10,742 bases of DNA from Acidobacteriota bacterium. Its GTDB lineage: Bacteria; Acidobacteriota; Terriglobia; Bryobacterales; JACQDG01. Of the stretch, positions 1 to 6,649 are shown piece after piece. The DNA is taken from the NCBI GenBank assembly GCA_016201185.1, contig JACQDG010000353.1, positions 1 to 10,742 on the forward strand, read 5' to 3'. Under the pieces are notes generated by a model. It saw nothing but the letters and a program-made list of their open reading frames with translations. It made no database searches and was not told the DNA's origin. The position numbers and the translations under genes are program-made. The stretch's first letter is position 1; every line of letters starts with the position of its first letter.

Positions 1-899
1 CGCCGGCCCTCCACCTTCACCAGCATCTCAGGCGAGCTGCCCAGCACGATTTCCCTATCGAGCTTCAAGTAAAACATGTATGGCGAAGGGTTCACCGTTC
101 GCAGCGCCCGGTAGACCTGGAAGGGCTCGACCGGCAGACTCACGTCCAATCGCTGTGAGAGCACCACCTGGAAGATATCTCCGGCCAAGATGTACTCTTT
201 GGCCTTTTCCACCACCCGGCAGAAGCGCTCCCGCCCGACGTTGGAGCGAGGCGCTGGGACGGAGCGGGCTCTCCCCGGCTTCTTCCGGGCGAGAGCGCGC
301 GCCAGCCTTTTTTCTATGCGCGCGATTTCGGCCACGGCCTGCCGGTACCCCTGCTGCGGCTTGCCTTCCCACTCGTCGCAGCGCACGTGGGCGATGATCC
401 AGATGACGTGCCGGACGTGATCGAACGCGAGCAGCGTGGAAAAGAACAGGAAGACCGCGTCGGGCACCCGCAGATCGTCTTTCGCGAACGGAGGCACCCG
501 CGGCTCAATCAGCCGCACCAGTTCATAGCCTGCATAGCCCACGGCTCCGGCGCTAAGCGGCGGCAGGCCCTCCTGTCCCGCCGGCTGGAATTGCCGCGCC
601 AGCTCGCGCACGATCTCGAAGATGTTTCCGCGCCTTCGTGTGGTCCGGCCGCGGCGCGTGATCTCCACTTGCTCCCCGCGCGCCCGCGCGATCAGGAACG
701 GATTCGCGCCCAGGTAGGTGTAGCGCCCGATGTTCTCTCCGCCCTCCACGCTTTCCAGCAAAAAGGAGTACGGTCGCCCCTCCGCTACCTTCAGATAAGC
801 CGAGACTGGCGTCTCCAAGTCCGCCATCACGGTCTTGTAAACCGGCACCACATGGCTTTTTCCGACGAGGGAGAGGAAGGTTTGAAAATCAGGGAGCAT
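1..899 (-). CDS. trpE: Anthranilate synthase component I (TrpE), 3' end beyond window
   Basis: TrpE uses chorismate, with ammonia delivered by TrpG, to make anthranilate, the first committed step of tryptophan synthesis; it acts in the cytoplasm. I translated the minus strand by hand. The frame is open from the ATG at 899 to the left edge, giving 299 residues of a family usually near 500. The N-terminal domain begins with the typical VPVYKTVMADLETPVSAYLK segment. Residues 47-50 are LLES, the motif that binds tryptophan for feedback inhibition, and NPSPYM (270-275) contributes to the same pocket. GDIFQVVLSQR (240-250) and LGSSPEMLVKVEG (286-298) open the chorismate-binding domain. The catalytic C-terminal half lies outside the window. 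The ATG is 19 bases after the aroDE stop and has no clear Shine-Dalgarno sequence, so translation may be coupled to aroDE. Intact feedback motifs suggest an enzyme inhibited by tryptophan. Paralogues such as PabB usually lack this pattern. Confidence 0.95.
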   Translation of the reverse strand, partial: MLPDFQTFLSLVGKSHVVPVYKTVMADLETPVSAYLKVAEGRPYSFLLESVEGGENIGRYTYLGANPFLIARARGEQVEITRRGRTTRRRGNIFEIVRELARQFQPAGQEGLPPLSAGAVGYAGYELVRLIEPRVPPFAKDDLRVPDAVFLFFSTLLAFDHVRHVIWIIAHVRCDEWEGKPQQGYRQAVAEIARIEKRLARALARKKPGRARSVPAPRSNVGRERFCRVVEKAKEYILAGDIFQVVLSQRLDVSLPVEPFQVYRALRTVNPSPYMFYLKLDREIVLGSSPEMLVKVEGR

Positions 900-918
900 A
901 AGATGGCAGCAAGGCGGG

Positions 919-2448
919 TCAGCCCTCTGCAGCCAGGGCCTCCCGCGCTGCCGTTTCCATCGCCAGCCGCGGGGCCGGCCGTCCGGTCCAGATCTCGAAC
1001 TGCCCCGCGGCCTGCTCCAGAAACATCTCCAGACCGGAGATCACCGCTTTGCCGGCGGCGCGAGCATTCTGCAGCAGAAGCGTCTCGCAGGGGTTATACA
1101 CCATGTCGAAAACCAGGTCGGCCGGAATGTGATCCCTGAAATAAGACTGGTCCACACGGGGGTGCATGCCCAAGGACGTGGCATGGACCAGTGCGTCGAA
1201 GCGCCGGCCAGCCAGCCCGGCCTGATCCACTGCTGCGGCGCCGCAAGCCCGGGCCAGGGCCCTGACACGGTCCGGGTTGCGTCCGGTCAGCCATACGCGC
1301 GCCCCTTTATCGATCAGGGCAAAGGCGGCGCTGCGGGCGGCTCCGCCGTTGCCCACTATCAGTATCTCAGCGCCTTTCAGCTTCAGCCGCTTCTCGAGCG
1401 GCCGGGTCACGCCGGCCGCATCCGTATTGGCCCCGTGCAGCCGGCCGTGCCGCCGGTAAACGGTGTTGACTGCCCCGATCCGTCGCGCTGCCGGCTCCAC
1501 CGCGTTCAGATACCGCAGCACCTTCTGCTTATGCGGGATCGTGACGCTGAAGCCGTCCACGGGCAGCTCGGCCGCCAGCTTCAGAAAATCGCGCAAGTGG
1601 TTCGGCGCGACCAAGAACGGGAGGTACGTGGCATCGATCCGCCGGGCTTGAAAGGCGCGGTTGTGCACCGCGGGAGAAATCGAGTGGCCGACCGGATTCG
1701 CGATCACGCCGTAGATCCGCGTGTCCATGGTATGCCGCTCGACCCGGTACTGCCGCCGCATGGCCCAGCAAGGTACCTGCCCCGGCGCCGTCGGATAGCT
1801 CGTTCCGGAGGTCCCCGGACGGAATGGAGCCGAGGCAAAGGTAAAGGGACAATGTCGTGACAGGGAAAGCACCCGGCTGGGCACGCCTGCCTCGCCCATG
1901 GCCAGACCCACCAGCGGGCGCGAGTGTGGCCGTGCGCATAGCTCCAGTAGCCGCAGGTTGTCGCTGGGTTTGCGCGCCGTGGTGACCAGCTTGTATAAAT
2001 CCCCCGGCGCCTTCTCGAGCCGTCGCAGGATGGGATCGAGAGCGGGCGTAGATTGGAAGTTGTGGTAGGAGACCATCAACTTCGCGCGCTTCTGCAAATC
2101 GAGCAGCGGCTCCCGCGCCTGGCCCGCCGTTTCGATCTCCACGTCCACGGCGCGGGCCCCGGCCTCGACCGCCGCCTCCAGCAATTGAAGCTGCTGCTCA
2201 ATGCCACCCCGGAATCTTCCGCCGTTCTGCTGGCGGCGGCAGGTGGCCACCAACAACGCGTCGGGGTAGCGCTCCCGCAGGCGGCGGATCACCTCCACAG
2301 CCCGGGGCGGCTCCTCCAGCATGTCCATCCGGATTTCCAGGAACTGCTCGCCGTTTTCGCACGCCTCCCGGGCCAGGCGCTCCAGCTTCTCGGGCTGTGG
2401 GCAGCCCAGGGCTACGCAGATTTTAGGGAACTCACTCCGGCGGGCCAT
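919..2448 (-). CDS. aroDE: Bifunctional 3-dehydroquinate dehydratase (type I) / shikimate dehydrogenase
   Basis: This 509-residue fusion should carry out two successive shikimate-pathway steps: dehydration of 3-dehydroquinate, then NADPH-dependent reduction of 3-dehydroshikimate to shikimate. Residues 8-208 are a type I dehydratase: EIRMD (38-42), ATCR (68-71), SYHN with the catalytic His129, YKLVTTA with Schiff-base Lys153, and SR (191-192). Residues 244-505 are AroE: NPVGHSISP (251-259), the substrate-binding IPHK with Lys307, GAVNT with Asn328, NTD with Asp343, the nucleotide loop GNGGA (366-370), ATSLGMHP (423-430) and GLEMFLEQAAGQF (472-484). All key residues are present, so both halves look active. 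The linker (about 209-243) contains APGQ followed by a short basic stretch, resembling my memory of plant DHQ-SDH enzymes, which have the same order. The ATG at 2448 puts the first conserved strand (KICVALG) at residue 9; no strong ribosome site precedes it. An internal ATG at residue 241 could in principle start AroE alone. trpE follows on the same strand. Confidence 0.95.
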   Translation of the reverse strand: MARRSEFPKICVALGCPQPEKLERLAREACENGEQFLEIRMDMLEEPPRAVEVIRRLRERYPDALLVATCRRQQNGGRFRGGIEQQLQLLEAAVEAGARAVDVEIETAGQAREPLLDLQKRAKLMVSYHNFQSTPALDPILRRLEKAPGDLYKLVTTARKPSDNLRLLELCARPHSRPLVGLAMGEAGVPSRVLSLSRHCPFTFASAPFRPGTSGTSYPTAPGQVPCWAMRRQYRVERHTMDTRIYGVIANPVGHSISPAVHNRAFQARRIDATYLPFLVAPNHLRDFLKLAAELPVDGFSVTIPHKQKVLRYLNAVEPAARRIGAVNTVYRRHGRLHGANTDAAGVTRPLEKRLKLKGAEILIVGNGGAARSAAFALIDKGARVWLTGRNPDRVRALARACGAAAVDQAGLAGRRFDALVHATSLGMHPRVDQSYFRDHIPADLVFDMVYNPCETLLLQNARAAGKAVISGLEMFLEQAAGQFEIWTGRPAPRLAMETAAREALAAEG

Positions 2449-2548
2449 GTCGGGTGGTGAACCGCTAGAATACCACAGCCTGCCAGCATAGTACTAATAT
2501 CTTCGCGCTGCCTGCTTCACAGCCGGAAATGGCTGCTGAAATCGTGGA

Positions 2549-2577
2549 TTGCACATGCTTATAGAGTGTTCTAGAAT
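2549..2577 (+). promoter_or_regulatory. Probable sigma-70-type promoter of the SBBP protein gene
   Basis: TTGCAC (2549-2554) and TAGAAT (2572-2577) are separated by exactly 17 bases. The -10 matches TATAAT at five of six positions, while the -35 matches TTGACA only at its first three. The start of transcription would fall near 2584, giving a leader of about 30 bases that contains the ribosome site at 2604-2607. The rest of the 167-base intergenic region (2449-2615) holds nothing else I can identify. Confidence 0.5.
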
Positions 2578-2584
2578 CTGGCAA
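2558..2584 (-). promoter_or_regulatory. Possible aroDE promoter
   Basis: On the minus strand TTGCCA (2584-2579) and TATAAG (2563-2558) resemble sigma-70 -35 and -10 boxes. The spacer is only 15 bases, which is short, and the leader to the aroDE ATG would be about 100 bases. It overlaps the rightward promoter face to face. This is a weak call based on pattern alone; no better candidate was seen between 2449 and 2557. Confidence 0.22.
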
Positions 2585-2603
2585 GAAAATCTCCAGCTTG
2601 AGC

Positions 2604-2607
2604 GAGG
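2604..2607 (+). promoter_or_regulatory. Ribosome binding site deciding the SBBP protein start
   Basis: GAGG lies 8 bases before the ATG at 2616. The frame is also open from an upstream TTG at 2598, but that codon has no ribosome site and would put six extra residues ahead of the signal peptide. The ATG at 2616 is therefore preferred. Confidence 0.6.
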
Positions 2608-2615
2608 TGCTTGCC

Positions 2616-5549
2616 ATGAAGGCCCCAACCACCGTTGCCCGTTACCTCCCATCGCTTCTGCTAGGTTTGATCGGCTGGCAGGTCCTAAGGATTCCGCCAC
2701 CCTCACTTGCTCCCAGCCCCGCGCGATTCGATCCGGGCTCGCAATCGCGGGTTATCTCGCCCTTCTGGAACTCACCCCTGAGCTTTGAGCCCAACCAGGG
2801 TCAGACGCATTCTCAGGTGAGGTTCCTGGCCCGCGGCCGCAGTCACACCTTGTTCTTGACCGCCGCCGATGCGGTGCTGACCCTTCACGGGCCAGCCGAA
2901 CCGAAAACGTCAGCCCCCTCGGCTACTGTGGTGCGGATCAGCCTCGTGGGGGCCAATCCCGCGCCACGGATCGAGGCAGCAGATCCGCTGCCCGGCATAA
3001 GCAATTACTATATCGGCAATGATCCCCAAAAGTGGCGCACCCATATCCCACACTACGCCAGGGTTGCGTATCGCGATGTCTATCCCGGGGTAAGCCTCGT
3101 CTACTACGGAAACCAAGGCCGGCTGGAATACGATTTCAGCATCGCCCCGGGGGTCGACCCGGATGCGATCCGTCTTGTCTTTCAAGGTGCGGAACAGATG
3201 CGCATCGACTCGCAGGGCGACCTGGTGCTCGAAACCGCCGCCGGCGAGATTCGACAGCACAAGCCGGCGATTTATCAAGAGGTTGCCGGCGCCCGTCGCC
3301 AGATCGCAGGCGGCTATGCGCTAAAAGGCAGCCATGCGGTGGGTTTTCGCCTGGCAAGCTACGACCGAAACCTTCCCCTCATCATTGATCCGGTCTTGAG
3401 TTACTCCACCTATCTGGGGGGCACGGAAGGTACCGATGATTTTGCCGGCGGCATCGCGGTGGATAGCTCCGGAAACGCGTACGTGACCGGCTTTACTGAT
3501 TCCCCCGACTTCCCCACGGCAAACGCCGCCCAGTCAAGCGAGGGCGGCATCTACGATGTATTTGTGACTAAGTTGAATCCAGCCGGCAACACCCTCCTTT
3601 ACTCGACCTACATCGGTGGAAGCAGCACCGAGCGTGGCTTTGGCATTGCCGTGGACGCCTCCGGCAATGCCTATGTAACGGGGTCCACAGGTTCGGACGA
3701 CTTCCCCACGGTGACACCGTTGCAGGGGAAAGCCCCTTTTGGTGATGCTTTTGTCTTGAAGTTGGGTCCCACCGGCAGCCTGCTGTTCTCTACGTTTCTC
3801 GGAGGCGACGGGCCCGACCAAGGCTACGGAATCGCCGTAGATCGCTCCGGCGGCGTCTACGTCACCGGCTCCACGGCATCGAGCAACTTCCCAATCAAGA
3901 ATGCGGTCCAGTCCAGTCTCAAGGCGGTGGGGAACTGCCTGATTATCATTCAAGTGGGCTCCATCGTTATCACAGGAAGGGCCCCGTGCAAGAATGCTTT
4001 CGTGGCCAAACTCAACCCCGCGGGCCCTTCCCTCGAGTACTCCACCTACCTGGGTGGCACCAATCTCAATAGCAGCCTCAGCGAGGGCGACATTGGGAGG
4101 TCCATCGCTGTCGACGCCGCCGGCAACGCTTACGTGGGCGGAGAAACCAATTCTTCCGACTTCCCCACGACGGCGGGCGCGTTTCAGGGCGCATATGGCG
4201 GCCGTCGGGACGCCTTCGTAGCGAAGCTGAATCCCACGGGCGATTCCCTCCTCTACTCCACCTATCTTGGGGGCAACGACGAGGACATAGGCAGTGCAAT
4301 CGCGCTCGATGCCTCCGGCGACGCTTACCTGACCGGATTGACCAAGTCCGCCAACTTCCCTACGGCCGCCCCCTTTCAAGCAACGTACGGGGGAGGGCTT
4401 AGCGACGGGTTCGTGACTAAGTTAAATGCGGCCGGCTCGGCCCTTGTATATTCCACCTTCCTCGGGGGTAGCAAAGACGACGGAGGCTTTGGCATAGCCT
4501 TGGACTCGTCCGGCAACGCTTACGTGACGGGGGAAACGTCTTCGACCGACTTCCCCTTGGCAAGCCCCACCCAGCCCTCCAGCGGCGGCAAGGCAGACGC
4601 GTTCGTGACCAAGTTGAATGCCGGCGGTTCAGCGCTCGTCTACTCCACCTTCCTTGGAGGGAGCAGCAGTGACGGAGGCTCGGGAATTGCCGTAGACCTT
4701 TCCGGCAATGCCTATGCGGCGGGCTACACTCTGGCGGCCAACTTTCCCACAACCCAGGGGGCTTTTCAGACAGTTCTCCATGGGGACAGAGACGCTTTTG
4801 TCGCCAGGATCGCGGACGCGGTTTCTCCCACTGTCACCAGCGTGTCCGCCGCCAGTTTTCTCGGGCCGGCGCTGGCGGCGGAATCGATCGCCAGCGCCTT
4901 CGGAGAGGGCCTGGCCACGGAGACTCGATTGGCAGACAAGCTCCCGTTGCCTACCACGCTGGCCGGGACAACAGTCAAAATCACCGACAGCGCGGGGAAG
5001 GAACGTCTGGCCCCGCTCTTCTATGCCTCGCCGGGGCAAATCAACTTCCTGATCCCGGCGGGCACGGCCAGCGGGACGGCCCGTGTAATTGTGACCAGCG
5101 GGACTGGCGCAACCGTCAACGGGACGGTGCAGATCGAACCGGTAGCGCCGGGTTTGTTCGCGGCGAACGCCAGCGGCCAGGGCGTGGCGGCGGCCGCGGC
5201 GGCGAGAGTGAGCGCCACCGGCGCTCAGAGCCCGGTGACGGTCGTTCGTTACGATGCGTCCCTAGGCAAGAATGTTGCGGTGCCGATTGACCTCGGACCG
5301 GCAACCGACCAGGTGATTCTGATCCTTTACGGTACCGGCATCCGCTTTCGCATTGCTCTCTCGGCGGTGAGCGCCCGAATCGGAGGAGACGCCTCTGATG
5401 TCTTGTTCGCCGGTCCCCAGGGCGCTTTCGTCGGCCTCGACCAGGTCAATGTACACCTGCCGCGGACTCTTATCGGACGTGGGGATGTAGATGTAGCGCT
5501 GGTAGTTGACGGCAAGCAGGCCAACACCGTGACTATTAACATCCGTTGA
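2616..5549 (+). CDS. Secreted SBBP beta-propeller protein with TIGR03437 C-terminal domain
   Basis: A 977-residue protein predicted to be exported; its molecular role is unknown. The N-terminus (MKAPTTVARY, then LPSLLLGLIGWQVL) looks like a signal peptide ending near residue 33. Residues about 58-250 form the beta-rich domain that usually precedes SBBP repeats, opening with the NQGQ...VRFLARG pattern. Residues 263 to about 733 contain seven propeller units. Each has a YST(Y/F)LGG strand, a (G/S/A)IA(V/L)D..G..Y..G strand and a DAFV.KLN-like strand. Residues about 740-977 match the Solibacter-type TIGR03437 domain, including SPGQINFLIPAG and a closing QVNVHLP...VDGKQANTVTI. The only two cysteines, Cys441 and Cys458, lie in an insertion between units 3 and 4. 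The gene appears monocistronic, with opposite-strand genes on both sides. The family belongs to large paralogous sets in Acidobacteriota; a cell-surface or secreted binding role is inference. Confidence 0.9.
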   Translation: MKAPTTVARYLPSLLLGLIGWQVLRIPPPSLAPSPARFDPGSQSRVISPFWNSPLSFEPNQGQTHSQVRFLARGRSHTLFLTAADAVLTLHGPAEPKTSAPSATVVRISLVGANPAPRIEAADPLPGISNYYIGNDPQKWRTHIPHYARVAYRDVYPGVSLVYYGNQGRLEYDFSIAPGVDPDAIRLVFQGAEQMRIDSQGDLVLETAAGEIRQHKPAIYQEVAGARRQIAGGYALKGSHAVGFRLASYDRNLPLIIDPVLSYSTYLGGTEGTDDFAGGIAVDSSGNAYVTGFTDSPDFPTANAAQSSEGGIYDVFVTKLNPAGNTLLYSTYIGGSSTERGFGIAVDASGNAYVTGSTGSDDFPTVTPLQGKAPFGDAFVLKLGPTGSLLFSTFLGGDGPDQGYGIAVDRSGGVYVTGSTASSNFPIKNAVQSSLKAVGNCLIIIQVGSIVITGRAPCKNAFVAKLNPAGPSLEYSTYLGGTNLNSSLSEGDIGRSIAVDAAGNAYVGGETNSSDFPTTAGAFQGAYGGRRDAFVAKLNPTGDSLLYSTYLGGNDEDIGSAIALDASGDAYLTGLTKSANFPTAAPFQATYGGGLSDGFVTKLNAAGSALVYSTFLGGSKDDGGFGIALDSSGNAYVTGETSSTDFPLASPTQPSSGGKADAFVTKLNAGGSALVYSTFLGGSSSDGGSGIAVDLSGNAYAAGYTLAANFPTTQGAFQTVLHGDRDAFVARIADAVSPTVTSVSAASFLGPALAAESIASAFGEGLATETRLADKLPLPTTLAGTTVKITDSAGKERLAPLFYASPGQINFLIPAGTASGTARVIVTSGTGATVNGTVQIEPVAPGLFAANASGQGVAAAAAARVSATGAQSPVTVVRYDASLGKNVAVPIDLGPATDQVILILYGTGIRFRIALSAVSARIGGDASDVLFAGPQGAFVGLDQVNVHLPRTLIGRGDVDVALVVDGKQANTVTINIR
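3402..4815 (+). repeat. Seven SBBP propeller units (protein-level tandem repeat)
   Basis: Seven degenerate units encode blades of the propeller. Taking the first residue of the central (G/S/A)IA(V/L)D motif, they start at residues 279, 343, 405, 496, 561, 626 and 690. Spacings are 64, 62, 91, 65, 65 and 64 residues, so only the interval from unit 3 to unit 4 departs from about 64. Seven units match the seven-bladed fold for which the SBBP family is named. The DNA copies have diverged and are not identical repeats. Confidence 0.88.
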
Positions 5550-5580
5550 GCAGTCGTCACCGCGCAGCCCAAGGCGCCCC

Positions 5581-6609
5581 TTAAGGTATCACGACTATCT
5601 TCCCGAACTGCTCTCCTTTTTCCAGCCGTTCGTGGGCGGCGCGAATTTCCGCCAGCGGGTAAACCTTATCAATGACGGCGCGAAGCTGGCGGCGGCCGAG
5701 GAAAACCAGCACCTCGTTGAGCTCGCGCAGGCTCCCCATAAAGGAGCCGAGGATGGATTGCTGCCTCCAGAACAGCCGCGCCAGGTCGAGGCTTCCTTTT
5801 GGCCCGGTGGTGGCGCCGCAAGTGACCAGGCGGCCATGGTGGGCGAGCGACGCCACGGAATGTTCCCAGGTGGCGGCGCCCACGTGCTCGAAGACCACGT
5901 CCACGCCGCGGCGGCCGGTCAGCCGCTTCACCTCGTCGCTGATGTTCTGGCGGTAGTGATCGATGATTTCATCCGCGCCAAGCTCACGGGCGCGGGCCAG
6001 CTTCTCCTCACTTCCGGCCGTGGCGATGACCCGGCAGTGAAACAGCCTGGCGATCTGGATCGCAGCGCTGCCCACCCCGCTCGAGGCCCCCAGCACAAGC
6101 ACCTCTTCGCCCGGTTGTATCCGCGCCCGCCCCACCAGCATGTGCCACGCGGTGAGAAAAACCAGCGGAACGGCGGCCGCTTCCTCGAAGCTCAAATCGC
6201 CCGGGATCGGGATGGCGTAAACCTCCGGCACGGCGATGTATTCGGCGTTGACTCCTTCCAGGAAATAGCCGAGCAGGGCGTATTGGCGGCAGAGGTTGTC
6301 GCGGCCCGCTACGCACTCCGGACACTGCCGGCAGCTCTGGGCCGGGGCCAACAGGATCCGGTCGCCAACCTTGGCGCGCGAGCACCGCTCGCCCACCGCT
6401 GCCACCTCGCCCGCGGCGTCGCTTCCCAGGATATGGGGCAGGGGAATCTTCTGGCCCGGGATACCGCGCCGCACCGCCAGGTCCAGCCGGTTCAGCGCGC
6501 AGGCCCTCACGCGCACCAGCACTTCCTCCGGGCGAGGAGCCGGCTGGGGAATTTCCTCGTAGCGCAGAACTTCCGAACCGCCATGCTCGTGAATGCGAAC
6601 GGCTTTCAT
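5581..6609 (-). CDS. Zinc-binding medium-chain dehydrogenase/reductase, quinone-oxidoreductase-like
   Basis: A 342-residue cytoplasmic NAD(P)H-dependent oxidoreductase of the MDR superfamily, close to the Zn_ADH_like1 group as I remember it; the substrate is unknown. The GroES-like catalytic domain covers about residues 1-130 and the Rossmann domain about 135-275. Cys93, Cys96, Cys99 and Cys107 form the CxxCxxCx7C structural zinc lobe. GASSGVGSAAIQIA (174-187) is the nucleotide-binding loop, followed by ATAGSEEKL. The catalytic zinc ligands of classical alcohol dehydrogenases are missing: the Cys position is Asn40 (ALNRLDL) and the GHE motif is GSD (62-64). It is therefore more likely a reductase of activated double bonds or quinones than a zinc alcohol dehydrogenase. 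I chose the ATG at 6609, which has GGGGG about five bases upstream and matches the usual MKAVRIHE start; an in-frame ATG at 6633 would add eight residues. It is transcribed divergently from xdhC. Confidence 0.85.
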   Translation of the reverse strand: MKAVRIHEHGGSEVLRYEEIPQPAPRPEEVLVRVRACALNRLDLAVRRGIPGQKIPLPHILGSDAAGEVAAVGERCSRAKVGDRILLAPAQSCRQCPECVAGRDNLCRQYALLGYFLEGVNAEYIAVPEVYAIPIPGDLSFEEAAAVPLVFLTAWHMLVGRARIQPGEEVLVLGASSGVGSAAIQIARLFHCRVIATAGSEEKLARARELGADEIIDHYRQNISDEVKRLTGRRGVDVVFEHVGAATWEHSVASLAHHGRLVTCGATTGPKGSLDLARLFWRQQSILGSFMGSLRELNEVLVFLGRRQLRAVIDKVYPLAEIRAAHERLEKGEQFGKIVVIP

Positions 6610-6633
6610 TGGTACCCCCAGGCAAAGGCTCAT

Positions 6634-6641
6634 ATTATAAT
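6634..6641. promoter_or_regulatory. Symmetric -10 box between the reductase gene and xdhC
   Basis: ATTATAAT is its own reverse complement, so it gives a perfect TATAAT on both strands (plus 6636-6641, minus 6639-6634). Rightward, transcription would start about 7 bases later, at or next to the xdhC ATG (6650). Leftward, it would start near 6627, leaving a leader of about 17 bases before the reductase ATG at 6609. No good -35 was found at 17 bases on the plus strand; on the minus strand CAAACA (6662-6657) is weak. Confidence 0.5.
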
Positions 6642-6649
6642 GGCACTGT

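Noticed and set aside
387..1139. A 250-codon plus-strand frame across trpE and the end of aroDE
   Set aside because: It crosses two genes supported by catalytic motifs and gives an Arg/Pro-rich product typical of a shadow frame.
1529..1939. Possibility that aroDE is two genes joined by a sequencing error
   Set aside because: The frame is continuous through a linker (residues about 209-243) that resembles known DHQ-SDH fusions, and both domains are complete in the same frame.
2465..2577. CTAGAAT occurring at 2465-2471 and 2571-2577
   Set aside because: Two copies of a 7-mer in about 150 bases are expected by chance, and only the second has promoter spacing.
3402..4815. DNA tandem repeats as a possible recombination or phase-variation tract
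   Set aside because: The units are similar in protein sequence but diverged in DNA, with no long identical stretch seen; the pattern is ordinary propeller blades.
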